A stretch of DNA of 10,993 nt from Chloroflexota bacterium (lineage in GTDB: Bacteria > Chloroflexota > Limnocylindria > QHBO01), in contig JAOUHE010000051.1 in the NCBI GenBank assembly GCA_029865285.1, positions 1 to 10,993 on the forward strand, in the 5' to 3' direction. The position numbers and the translations under genes are program-made. This document shows positions 1-6,239 of the stretch, in pieces. Position 1 is the stretch's first letter, and each line of letters opens with the position of its first letter. The notes beneath the pieces are model-generated. The model was not told the DNA's origin and did not search any database. It saw only the letters and a program-made list of their open reading frames with translations.

Positions 1-2
1 TG

Positions 3-713
3 GTGCAGGATGGCGTGGTGGATGCGCTCGACGGAGTCGCCACCTACGAACGGCAGGATCGCGGCGTCGAGCCGGTGAACTTCTACATCATCGGCGCGCC
101 GCTGTTCGTGCCCACCGAGGAGCGGCCCGATCCGCGCAAGCAGCCGACCCGCGGCATCCTGATGCCGGGCGTCCTGACCGAGGTTGGCTCCATCACCCTC
201 GCTGCCGAGCACGATCTGCTCGGAAGTGCCGCGGGGCAGGCTGCTGCCGCCGCGGGCATCTTCGACGGGCTTGCCGGCTACCTGGCCGACCGACCGATCT
301 CCGTCCGCTACGACGCCCTGATTCCCGGCGGCTCGGCCGGCGGCATCGCGGAGGCGGTTGACGGGCTCGGTCCCCCGTACTGGTCATCGGCCCTGGACGG
401 CGTCGCATTGCCCGATGGGCTGCCGATACGGCTAACCAACACCGGGACGGAAGCCTGGCCGAGTGGCCTCCAGTTCCTGGGCGGCTGGTCGGCCACCGAT
501 CAGCCGTACCTGCGCTCGGCGCCCGAGGCTCTCGAGTCGCTCGGTGTGGCCGTGCCGCCACTTGCTCCTGGGGAATCGGTTGAGCTTCGCGTCACGCTGG
601 CGATCCGAGACATCGCGGCGCGCCAGGTGTTGTGGATCACGCTGGCCGATGCGTCGGGGGCATGGACCGATCGAGGGGTGGCGCCGCTGCAGCTGGCACT
701 CGCGGCTTCCTGA
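3..713 (+). CDS. N-acetylmuramoyl-L-alanine amidase, C-terminal part (5' end outside window)
   Basis: This is the 3' portion of a zinc-dependent peptidoglycan amidase (Amidase_3 type), which cuts the bond between N-acetylmuramic acid and the stem peptide outside the membrane. The frame is open from the first full codon, so the GTG at position 3 is probably internal. Residues about 52-97 of the visible part match the end of the Amidase_3 fold: a strand with MPGVLTEVGS, where the Glu (about residue 60) fits the family's C-terminal catalytic/zinc-site Glu, then an acidic turn with AEHDLL and an Ala-rich helix ending in GLAGYL. The zinc His and Glu from earlier in the domain lie off the window. 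Residues about 140-236 look like a beta-sandwich (IRLTNTGTEAWPSG, then PPLAPGESVELRVTL), similar to NBR1-type or FxxxW Ig-like domains often attached to secreted enzymes. Amidase family fairly sure; the Ig-like call is weaker. A second wall hydrolase follows downstream. Confidence 0.75.
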   Translation: MQDGVVDALDGVATYERQDRGVEPVNFYIIGAPLFVPTEERPDPRKQPTRGILMPGVLTEVGSITLAAEHDLLGSAAGQAAAAAGIFDGLAGYLADRPISVRYDALIPGGSAGGIAEAVDGLGPPYWSSALDGVALPDGLPIRLTNTGTEAWPSGLQFLGGWSATDQPYLRSAPEALESLGVAVPPLAPGESVELRVTLAIRDIAARQVLWITLADASGAWTDRGVAPLQLALAAS

Positions 714-727
714 CACGCTCGCCGCAT

Positions 728-757
728 TTGACCCGGCTTGACGGGCGCTGCTAGCAT
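728..757 (+). promoter_or_regulatory. Probable sigma70-type promoter for the M23 peptidase gene
   Basis: TTGACC at 728-733 is followed, after 18 bases, by TAGCAT at 752-757. A TG lies at 749-750, one base before the hexamer, giving an extended -10 (TGCTAGCAT). Transcription would start near 764 and leave a leader of about 100 bases before the start codon at 862. The same TA[GT]CATC core occurs upstream of obg and of the HD gene, which supports it. Called by eye; no transcript data. Confidence 0.5.
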
Positions 758-775
758 CCGCCCGCACGACTTCGG

Positions 776-800
776 CCGATTCCTCGGCGCCGGGAATCGG
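776..800 (+). other. Hairpin in the leader of the M23 gene
   Basis: CCGATTCC (776-783) and GGAATCGG (793-800) are perfect inverted repeats, an 8-bp stem with a 9-base loop. The loop itself contains the palindrome CGGCGCCG (785-792). It begins just downstream of the predicted transcription start. No T-run follows, so it is not a classical intrinsic terminator for the amidase gene. It could be a leader structure, a protein-binding palindrome, or a weak terminator. Confidence 0.45.
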
Positions 801-811
801 GAGGGTATGCA

Positions 812-848
812 GCGGGGTCGGGCACATAGAGAACCAGTACTGACCCGC
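812..848 (+). other. Second leader hairpin next to the M23 ribosome binding site
   Basis: GCGGGGTC (812-819) can pair with GACCCGC (842-848), leaving one bulged G and a 22-base loop. Its 3' arm runs into the CGGGAG (848-853) that serves as Shine-Dalgarno sequence for the start at 862, so folding could affect translation. The pairing is visible in the sequence; any regulatory role is inference. Confidence 0.3.
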
Positions 849-861
849 GGGAGCGTCCCTA

Positions 862-1599
862 TTGCCTGATCAACGGTTGCGAATGCGCCGTTCGACCGAC
901 TCGCGCCCACCGTCGAGAGCCCTCGCGCACCTCGCCGTCGTCGGCCTTGTGGTGTTGAGCGCCGCCCTCGGCCTGCGGGCCATCGGTGGGGCCGATGCAG
1001 CCTTTGATCGTGGGTTTCCCTTCAACCTGATCGGGGTCGCCCGCGGCGCGGACGGGGAGGCCTTCGTGGCCCGTTCGGTCAGTTTCGACCTCGTGCCGGA
1101 TCCAGTCGCCGACGAGCCGGAGCTCTCCCGCAGGTCCACGCGGTATGAGCCCGATCCGACGCCGCTGCCCACACCGGTCGCCCCGCCGGCTCCGCCCGTC
1201 TACAAGGCGGTCGCCGCCGCGCCGGCGCCGATCGTCGGGAACGGCATGCTCCTGTGGCCGGTGCCGGGCGGCAAGATCAGCCAGTACTACTCGTCGTACC
1301 ACCTCGCCATCGATATCGCCAAGTCGGCGGGCAGTCCGGTGATCGCCGCGGCCGACGGCACGGTCACGTGGTCCGGCTGGCGCAACAACGGTGGCGGCTA
1401 CGTGGTCCAGATCGATCATGGCAACGGCGTCCAGACCGTCTACAACCACCTCGGATCCATGGCGGTCCAGGCCGGAGCAGTCGTGACGGCAGGCCAGACC
1501 ATCGCCGCGGTCGGCTGCACCGGCAACTGCACCGGGCCACACGTGCACTTCGCGGTCCTCGTCAACGGGGTCTTCATCAACCCCTTGCGCTACCTCTAG
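862..1599 (+). CDS. M23 family metallopeptidase, membrane-anchored or secreted
   Basis: Peptidoglycan endopeptidase of the LytM/M23 family, which cleaves cross-linking peptides in the cell wall. The 245-residue product starts with a basic segment, then a hydrophobic helix at about residues 22-42 (signal anchor or signal peptide). A Pro/Ala-rich linker follows at about 97-124, then the catalytic domain at about 128-245. Visible zinc ligands are H147 and D151 (HLAID) and H229 in HVHF, with H196 in YNHL as the other active-site His. Two cysteines (C219, C223) sit just before HVH. The start is taken as TTG 862 because CGGGAG lies 8 bases upstream; an in-frame ATG at 883 has no clear ribosome binding site but would still leave the hydrophobic helix intact. 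Its own promoter appears to lie at 728-757. It follows an amidase gene, so both neighbours act on cell-wall remodelling. Family call sure; the exact start is not. Confidence 0.88.
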   Translation: MPDQRLRMRRSTDSRPPSRALAHLAVVGLVVLSAALGLRAIGGADAAFDRGFPFNLIGVARGADGEAFVARSVSFDLVPDPVADEPELSRRSTRYEPDPTPLPTPVAPPAPPVYKAVAAAPAPIVGNGMLLWPVPGGKISQYYSSYHLAIDIAKSAGSPVIAAADGTVTWSGWRNNGGGYVVQIDHGNGVQTVYNHLGSMAVQAGAVVTAGQTIAAVGCTGNCTGPHVHFAVLVNGVFINPLRYL

Positions 1600-1655
1600 A
1601 CCGATCCGCTCGCCGGCCGCGCACCGGCGCCTCCTCCGGACCTGGGTCGAGCCGT

Positions 1656-1664
1656 TGCTATCAT
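1656..1664 (+). promoter_or_regulatory. Extended -10 promoter element for obg; transcript probably leaderless or nearly so
   Basis: TGCTATCAT at 1656-1664 is an extended -10 (TG, one base, TATCAT). A start about 7 bases downstream falls at about 1671, only 3 bases before the obg ATG at 1674. There is no Shine-Dalgarno sequence in front of that ATG. No convincing -35 hexamer is seen, which is tolerable for an extended -10. The motif matches TGCTAGCAT upstream of the M23 gene at 7 of 7 promoter-defining positions apart from the G/T change. Confidence 0.5.
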
Positions 1665-1673
1665 CGAGTTCCG

Positions 1674-2972
1674 ATGTTCGCTGACCACGTCCGCATCTTT
1701 GTCGAATCCGGCGCCGGCGGCGATGGAGCATCCTCGTTCCGCCGCGAAGCGCACGTTCCGCGGGGGGGTCCCGACGGCGGCGACGGCGGCAAGGGCGGCG
1801 ACGTGATCCTCGTGGCCGATGCGGGGCAGACCACCCTGGGCGATCTCCGCCAGCATCCCCACCATCGTGCGCGTCCTGGCGGTCGGGGCTCGGGGCGCCG
1901 ATCGCACGGGCGCAACGCACCCGACATCGTCCTGTCGGTCCCGCCTGGCACCGTGGTGCGCCGGCTGCCCGCTGCAGATGCTGGTGAGGGTCCCGGCGAG
2001 TGGCTCGGCGAGCTGCTCGCTCCCGGCGAGCGACTGGTGGTCGCCGCGGGCCGTCGCGGCGGCCGCGGCAACGTGCACTTCGCAACGCCCACCCACCGCG
2101 CGCCCACCCACGCCGAGAAGGGGGAGCCCGGCGAATCGCACTGGCTCGACCTTGAACTGAAGCTGATCGCCGATATCGGCCTGGTCGGCGCTCCCAACGC
2201 CGGCAAGTCGACCCTGCTCGCCGCCCTCACCGCGGCGACCCCGAAGGTCGGCGCCTATGCCTTCACCACGATCAGCCCGAACCTGGGCGTGATCGCGCTC
2301 GATGACGAGCGGGCGGCAGTGATCGCGGACCTCCCCGGCCTGATAGAGGGCGCGTCAGAGGGTCGCGGCCTGGGTCACGGGTTCCTGCGCCACGCGGAAC
2401 GAACCCGCGTGCTCGTGGCGGTCGTGAACGGCTCCGAGGCCGACCCGGCCTCGGAATGGCGCCAGGTCGCCGAGGAGCTTGGCGAGCACGACCCCGCGCT
2501 GCTCGAGCGACCGATGCCGATGGTGGTCACCAAGCAGGACATCCCTGCGGCGGCCGAGGCGTGGCCGTCCGTGCGCGCGGCGTTGCGGGCCGACGGATAC
2601 GAGCCGATTGCCGTCTCGGCGCACGATGGCACCGGGCTCGATGAGCTGCGCCGGGCCATCGACGCGGCGCTGGGTGACGCGGTGACCCAGGCCTCCGAGA
2701 ACCCGCCTCCGGTCGAGATGCGGGTTCACCGCTTCGATCCGCTCGAGTCGGGCTGGCAGGTGATCGCCGAAGACGAGGCGCTGCGTGTCCTCGGGCGCCG
2801 GGTCGAGCGGACCGCGGCCCGAACCGACTTCGAGAACGACGAGTCGCGGGAGCGTTTCCAGCGCACGCTGGAGCGGATGGGGATCGACGCTGAGCTCCGC
2901 CGACAGGGCGCGCGCGCCGGTACCCTTGTGCGCATCGGGCCGACCGAGCTCGAGTGGGGGGACGACTGGTGA
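1674..2972 (+). CDS. obg: GTPase Obg/CgtA, ribosome assembly
   Basis: Obg binds the large ribosomal subunit, assists its late assembly, and links GTP/ppGpp levels to growth and stress. The 432-residue product has all three family domains. The glycine-rich Obg fold covers residues 1-160 (MFADHVRIFVESG, then GGPDGGDGGKGGD at 31-43). The G domain covers about 162-332, with G1 GAPNAGKS at 172-179, the switch region AYAFTTISPNLG, G3 DLPG at 219-222 and G5 SAHDG at 315-319. The OCT domain covers about 348-432. ATG 1674 is chosen because homologues begin exactly with this segment; the frame stays open upstream but with shadow-type sequence. An oddity is the G4 motif, TKQD at 286-289, where most Obg proteins have NKxD. 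It heads an operon with nadD (4-base overlap) and rsfS. Promoter at 1656-1664. Confidence 0.96.
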   Translation: MFADHVRIFVESGAGGDGASSFRREAHVPRGGPDGGDGGKGGDVILVADAGQTTLGDLRQHPHHRARPGGRGSGRRSHGRNAPDIVLSVPPGTVVRRLPAADAGEGPGEWLGELLAPGERLVVAAGRRGGRGNVHFATPTHRAPTHAEKGEPGESHWLDLELKLIADIGLVGAPNAGKSTLLAALTAATPKVGAYAFTTISPNLGVIALDDERAAVIADLPGLIEGASEGRGLGHGFLRHAERTRVLVAVVNGSEADPASEWRQVAEELGEHDPALLERPMPMVVTKQDIPAAAEAWPSVRAALRADGYEPIAVSAHDGTGLDELRRAIDAALGDAVTQASENPPPVEMRVHRFDPLESGWQVIAEDEALRVLGRRVERTAARTDFENDESRERFQRTLERMGIDAELRRQGARAGTLVRIGPTELEWGDDW

Positions 2973-3688
2973 GCGCCGCAGCACCGGCTCGCGTTGCGCC
3001 AAAAGCCCCGGCGCGTGACGCGTCGCGCCCGACCTCCGATCCGGCCGCTCGTCGGCAGGAGACCGGTGCGGTTCGGCGCATCGGCGTTCTCGGCGGCACC
3101 TTTGACCCGCCCCATGTCGGGCACCTCTGGCTTGCCAACCTGGCCGCCGACGAGCTCGGTCTCGATCGGGTGCTGCTCATGCCTGCAGCGCGCCCGCCGC
3201 ACAAGGGTGCCCGGCGAATCAGCAATGCCGCGGATCGGGTGCTGATGACGCGCCTGGCCATCTCCGCAGATCCGTTGCTGGAGGTGTCGCTGATCGAGAT
3301 GGAGCGGTCCGGCCCCTCGTACACCGTCGACTCGGTCGCCGAGCTTCAGGCGACCTATGGCGGGGAGGTGCAGCTGGTGCTGATCATGGCCGCCGACCAG
3401 CTTTCCGCGATCGACACCTGGCGCGAGCCGGACCGGCTGCTCGATCTCGCCGAGTGGGCGGTCGGACCGCGGCCCGGCACGCCGCTCCCAGAACGACGCT
3501 CCCTCGTACAGCGGTTCGGTGCCGCGGCCCGCCGCATCCACCTGCTCAGCGGCCCATCGCTCGACATCAGCAGCTCCGCCATCAGGCGGCGCGTGGCGTC
3601 GGGACGCTCCATCCGCTACCTTGTGCCGAGGGCCGTGGAGGAGTTCATTCAGGATCGCGGCATGTACCGCCGCTCGGAGCGTTCGTGA
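2969..3688 (+). CDS. nadD: Nicotinate-nucleotide adenylyltransferase
   Basis: NadD joins nicotinate mononucleotide and ATP to form deamido-NAD, a late cytosolic step of NAD synthesis. From the GTG at 2969 it has 239 residues. The nucleotidyltransferase signature GGTFDPPHVGH lies at 42-52 with the catalytic HxGH His pair (H49, H52). PPHK at 76-79 and the ISSSAIR motif at about 200-206 (family ISSTxIR) complete the active site. The GTG overlaps the obg stop by 4 bases (GTGA, 2969-2972), with a G-run (2956-2961) 7 bases upstream as ribosome binding site; GTG 2954 is an alternative start. Oddly, about 36 Ala/Pro/Arg-rich residues precede the usual N-terminus (RRIGVLGG), with no later ATG or GTG that would remove them. 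In many bacteria yqeK sits between nadD and rsfS; here it is absent and rsfS follows directly. Confidence 0.95.
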   Translation: MSAAAPARVAPKAPARDASRPTSDPAARRQETGAVRRIGVLGGTFDPPHVGHLWLANLAADELGLDRVLLMPAARPPHKGARRISNAADRVLMTRLAISADPLLEVSLIEMERSGPSYTVDSVAELQATYGGEVQLVLIMAADQLSAIDTWREPDRLLDLAEWAVGPRPGTPLPERRSLVQRFGAAARRIHLLSGPSLDISSSAIRRRVASGRSIRYLVPRAVEEFIQDRGMYRRSERS

Positions 3689-4140
3689 CACGCCGAGCGG
3701 GCAGGTCGGTGAAGCAGGCGGAGGACGATCTGGCAGGCAGCGGAGAAGCGCAACAGGCGGAGCAGGTGGAACCGGTGGTTGAGCCCGCGCCCCGAATCGA
3801 GCCGGCCGACCTCGCGCATCGGATCGTCGAGCTCGCCAGTGACCGCAAGGCCGTCGACGTCGTGATGTTGCGCACCGCCGAAGTGACGACCATGGCCGAC
3901 TACTTCGTGATCTGCAGCGGCCGCACCGACCGGCAGGTCCAGCTGCTTGCCAACGCGATCGTGGGCGCACTCCGCGACGATGGAATCCGCGCGCTCGGTG
4001 CCGAGGGGAAGGGCGCCGCACGCTGGGTGCTCCTCGACTACGGGAGCGTGATCGTGCACGTCTTTGCTCCCGAAGAGCGCGAGTTCTACGGCCTCGAGCG
4101 ACTCTGGAGCAACGCCACCCAGGTGGTCCGCGTCGTCTGA
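3685..4140 (+). CDS. rsfS: Ribosome silencing factor RsfS
   Basis: RsfS binds ribosomal protein uL14 on the large subunit and blocks joining of the subunits under poor nutrition. The 151-residue product has the RsfS/Iojap domain at about 42-147: a helix with DLAHRIVELASDRKAVDVV, the core DYFVICSGRTDRQ at 72-84, the strand WVLLDYGSVIVHVF at 114-127 and REFYGLERLW at 132-141. GTG 3685 is chosen because it overlaps the nadD stop by 4 bases (GTGA), with GGAG at 3676-3679 five bases upstream; GTG 3709 is an alternative. About 40 extra residues, rich in Glu, Gln and Ala, precede the domain and are longer than in typical family members of roughly 105-120 residues. Last gene of the obg-nadD-rsfS operon, so ribosome assembly and silencing are expressed together. 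Confidence 0.93.
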   Translation: MTRRAGRSVKQAEDDLAGSGEAQQAEQVEPVVEPAPRIEPADLAHRIVELASDRKAVDVVMLRTAEVTTMADYFVICSGRTDRQVQLLANAIVGALRDDGIRALGAEGKGAARWVLLDYGSVIVHVFAPEEREFYGLERLWSNATQVVRVV

Positions 4141-4172
4141 CGCCTTCGCCTCCGCGTCACGCGACAGCCTCG

Positions 4173-4207
4173 GGGGTACTGCCGGGGTACCAGTCGCGGG
4201 TACCCCG
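4173..4207. repeat. Cluster of GGTAC repeats with a 9-bp inverted repeat
   Basis: GGGGTAC occurs at 4173-4179 and again at 4184-4190. CGGGGTACC (4183-4191) and GGTACCCCG (4199-4207) form a perfect 9-bp inverted repeat with a 7-base loop. The three GGTAC units start at 4175, 4186 and 4199, 11 and 13 bases apart, or about one helical turn. The first copy can also pair with the last, giving an alternative 7-bp stem. The hairpin lies 43 bases after rsfS and is followed by TCCTCCTATT, so it may be a terminator with a poor U-tract. The regular spacing upstream of the next gene also fits an operator. Confidence 0.5.
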
Positions 4208-4250
4208 TCCTCCTATTGAGGTGACCGGACTGGGATCCCATCCTCGGCGC

Positions 4251-4601
4251 ATGGCTGACTACCGCGACAGCTTTGCGTCCGATCCTGAGCCCGATCCCGA
4301 TCCTGGGTCGAGCCCGGCACCGTATCGCCCAGCTGTCCCCGCCACCGAGACGGCGACGACGGCTGGCGAGCAGTCGTCCTGCCAATTCTGCGGCGGCAGT
4401 CTGCTGACGAGCGTCTTCGACACCACCTTCCGCGAAGGCGGCTCCGATGAGCGGCTCTTCTTCGCAATCCCCGGCGCCCTGTGCATCCCGTGTCGCCAGC
4501 TCTACGTGGACCGGCAGTTGATCGGGATTCTGGGTCTGGGCGATTCGCAGTGCACCTTCGCCATCCAGAGCGACCGGGTCCTGCGGGCGGGGGCCGCCTA
4601 G
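4251..4601 (+). CDS. Small YgiT-type zinc-finger protein
   Basis: A 116-residue protein with two CxxC knuckles, C44-C47 (CQFCGG) and C78-C81 (CIPC), separated by 30 residues and followed by RQLYVDRQ. The pattern of a CxxCGG, then a strand, then IPGALCxxCxQxY fits the YgiT-type (MqsA N-terminal-like) zinc finger. The N-terminal 40 residues are disordered-looking, with alternating Asp-Pro (DPEPDPDPGS). No helix-turn-helix such as the MqsA C-terminal domain is present, and no MqsR-like toxin gene is next to it, so this is not a recognisable toxin-antitoxin pair. ATG 4251 is preferred; GTG 4221 would add 10 residues, and neither has a clear ribosome binding site. The GGTAC cluster lies just upstream. 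Protein reality is likely given the zinc motif; function unknown, perhaps metal or nucleic acid binding. Confidence 0.7.
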   Translation: MADYRDSFASDPEPDPDPGSSPAPYRPAVPATETATTAGEQSSCQFCGGSLLTSVFDTTFREGGSDERLFFAIPGALCIPCRQLYVDRQLIGILGLGDSQCTFAIQSDRVLRAGAA

Positions 4602-4644
4602 ACCGTTCCCGAGCCCGCCACCGGCGCGGCTCAGTCGCCCCGCT

Positions 4645-5679
4645 TCACCCGCCGGTGCGCCGCGTGCCGAGCAGATGCTCGCCGATCCACGCCACCAGTG
4701 CCGCTTCCTCGGCCATCGTGTTCGACTTGATTGCCAGGTCCGCCTCGAACAGTCCCCGCAGCATGGCCTCCAGCTCTACCGCGCTGTAGCGCCCGGCAGC
4801 CTCGACGATGTGGCTCGCCATGCGCGCGTTGCCCCGCGCCACTCGGCGCGTCAGTTCGGCCGCAGGTGCGCGAGCGGCCGCCAGGTCGCGCGCCACGATC
4901 AGATCCGCGACGCGACCGGCCAGCGAGGCCATGATGCGCAGCACCGGCTGCCCCTCGGCGATCGCCCGCTCGACGGCCTTCGCGGCTGCGTCGGGCTCCC
5001 GACGGTCGATGGCGTTGGTGATGGCGAACAGGCTCGCCGGCTTCGTATCGGTGACGAGCGCCTCGACGTCGGCGGCGGTTACCGGCCTCCCGAGGGCATA
5101 GGTCGCCAGCTTCCGCAGCTCACTATCGGCGACGCGGGTCTGCTCGCCGCGCTCGATGTCGCTCTCCCAGGCGGCCCCGCCCACCCGCTCGGCCAGCAAC
5201 GCCGCGGCGCGCGGCTCGATCTCGATGCCAAGCCGACCGGCGTGCGCACGGATCCAGCCGCTCATCTCCGCCCGGCGCGGCGCAATTCGCTCCTCGACCG
5301 TGCCCCCGCGCGCGATCACCGCGTCGGCGAGGCGCTTCAGCAGGGCGGGCGGCTTCCCCGCGTCCCGCGAGGGCCGAAGCTCGGCGAGCGCCAGCGCGCC
5401 GCCGTCCGGCAGCGACTCGACCAGCGAGAGGAGCTTGTCCGACGCGGTGGTTGAGCGGCCCGCGGCGCGCAGCGGCTGCCGCAGGATCGCGAGTCGCGCC
5501 CCGAACAGGCCGACCGAGGCCGATTCCAGCCTCGCCCGGTCGATCGCCGGCTCGTCGGGCGTTCGCTCGGCAACGATCTCGGCGCGACCGACAACGCCTG
5601 ACCGATCCGCAAACGCCGCCAGCGCCTGGTCGATGCCGAGCGAGTCGTCCCCGTGGACGAGAAGCAGCGAGGCGGTCAT
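4645..5679 (-). CDS. holA: DNA polymerase III delta subunit
   Basis: HolA is the clamp-loader subunit that opens the beta sliding clamp during DNA replication. The 344-residue length is normal. Matches to the family include the N-terminal strand SLLLVHGDD (residues 4-12), LFGARLAIL (58-66) where homologues have LFGDRRLVVV, W142 at the start of domain II (SGWIRAHAGRLGIEI), the clear SELRKLATYA at 186-195, a segment matching the family's nVFxLtdAI (PASLFAITNAIDRR, 214-227) and the Ala-rich domain III helices. The ATG overlaps the stop of the HD gene by 4 bases (ATGA at 5676-5679), so translation is probably coupled. comEA-comEC-holA neighbourhoods are common in bacteria; here an HD gene is interposed. 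It ends convergently, 43 bases from the zinc-finger gene, with no clear terminator between them. Confidence 0.9.
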   Translation of the reverse strand: MTASLLLVHGDDSLGIDQALAAFADRSGVVGRAEIVAERTPDEPAIDRARLESASVGLFGARLAILRQPLRAAGRSTTASDKLLSLVESLPDGGALALAELRPSRDAGKPPALLKRLADAVIARGGTVEERIAPRRAEMSGWIRAHAGRLGIEIEPRAAALLAERVGGAAWESDIERGEQTRVADSELRKLATYALGRPVTAADVEALVTDTKPASLFAITNAIDRREPDAAAKAVERAIAEGQPVLRIMASLAGRVADLIVARDLAAARAPAAELTRRVARGNARMASHIVEAAGRYSAVELEAMLRGLFEADLAIKSNTMAEEAALVAWIGEHLLGTRRTGG

Positions 5680-6239
5680 CGGGCCGCGCCCGCCGTCCAG
5701 GCCGCACGCAGGCGCGCCACGAGGTCGTCGACGCTCATCCCCGCCGCCGCGGCGAGGACCGCCTCCAGGGCATGCGCCGGCGACCGCGCCGCATCGAGCG
5801 ATGCGCGGTATCGCGGATAGCGGGTCGCCTGGTCGTCGATCCGCTGGTCGATGGTCACGAACTCCTGCGCCACGTGGCGGTCAGCGACCGAGACCGCCAC
5901 CGATGCCCAGCCGGCGGGGAAGCGCCCCGCGTCGAGCAGGCAGGTGACCGGGTGCGCGGCGACCGGCGCCGCCAGCTCGCCCCAGCCGCGCTCGGTCAGC
6001 CATTCGGCGGCCAGCGTGCCGTGCTCCTCGCCGGATTCCCGCGTGACCGGCTTGTCGATGTCATGCAGCAGGGCGGCGACCTCGACGAGGTGCGGATCCG
6101 CCTCCACACCGGCCGCGACCAGCCGGCGCGCCGCCTCGGCCGCCACGCGGCTGACGCCGCGCGCGTGGACCACGATCCCGTCCGGCAGGTCGAACGACTC
6201 GAGGAACTCCGCGGCCTCGGCGAGGGTGGGCACAGCCAT
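5676..6239 (-). CDS. HD-domain metal-dependent phosphohydrolase, substrate unknown
   Basis: The 187-residue protein carries an HD-superfamily domain. The probable metal ligands, in order, are H25 (VVHARGV), H59-D60 in LLHDIDK, H73 (EEHG), H96 (AAHP) and D120 (SVADRH). HD enzymes usually hydrolyse nucleotides or other phosphoesters. The HDIDKP...HG spacing resembles small stand-alone HD hydrolases and differs from the HDxAK of YqeK (Ap4A hydrolase), so I do not call it yqeK. The ATG at 6239 begins 7 bases after a TAGCAT (-10-like) element on this strand, so it may have a leaderless transcript of its own. Its first 244 bases are also covered, in another frame, by the open tail of comEC. Its 3' end overlaps holA by 4 bases. 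Cytosolic; codon use and composition match the neighbours. Confidence 0.82.
   Translation of the reverse strand: MAVPTLAEAAEFLESFDLPDGIVVHARGVSRVAAEAARRLVAAGVEADPHLVEVAALLHDIDKPVTRESGEEHGTLAAEWLTERGWGELAAPVAAHPVTCLLDAGRFPAGWASVAVSVADRHVAQEFVTIDQRIDDQATRYPRYRASLDAARSPAHALEAVLAAAAGMSVDDLVARLRAAWTAGAAR

Noticed and set aside
764..861. ydaO-type c-di-AMP riboswitch before the M23 gene
   Set aside because: The position would suit it, but the conserved ydaO segments (GGGGTGAATCC, and CCCGAATCCGTCAGCTAACC) are absent.
859..2085. Long open frame of 408 codons on the minus strand across the M23 and obg genes
   Set aside because: It is Arg-rich shadow sequence opposite two well-matched genes and shows no domain. 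Open antisense frames are expected at this GC content.
4183..4207. Confident intrinsic terminator after rsfS
   Set aside because: The stem is good, but the downstream TCCTCCTATT is not a U-tract and the GGTAC repeats suggest another use, so it is listed as a repeat.
4251..4601. Toxin-antitoxin module with the YgiT-type protein
   Set aside because: No small toxin gene (MqsR or HigB-like) lies on either side; the neighbours are rsfS and holA.
5676..6239. yqeK (Ap4A hydrolase) for the HD gene
   Set aside because: The motif is HDIDKP rather than the HDxAK of YqeK, and the gene is not between nadD and rsfS.
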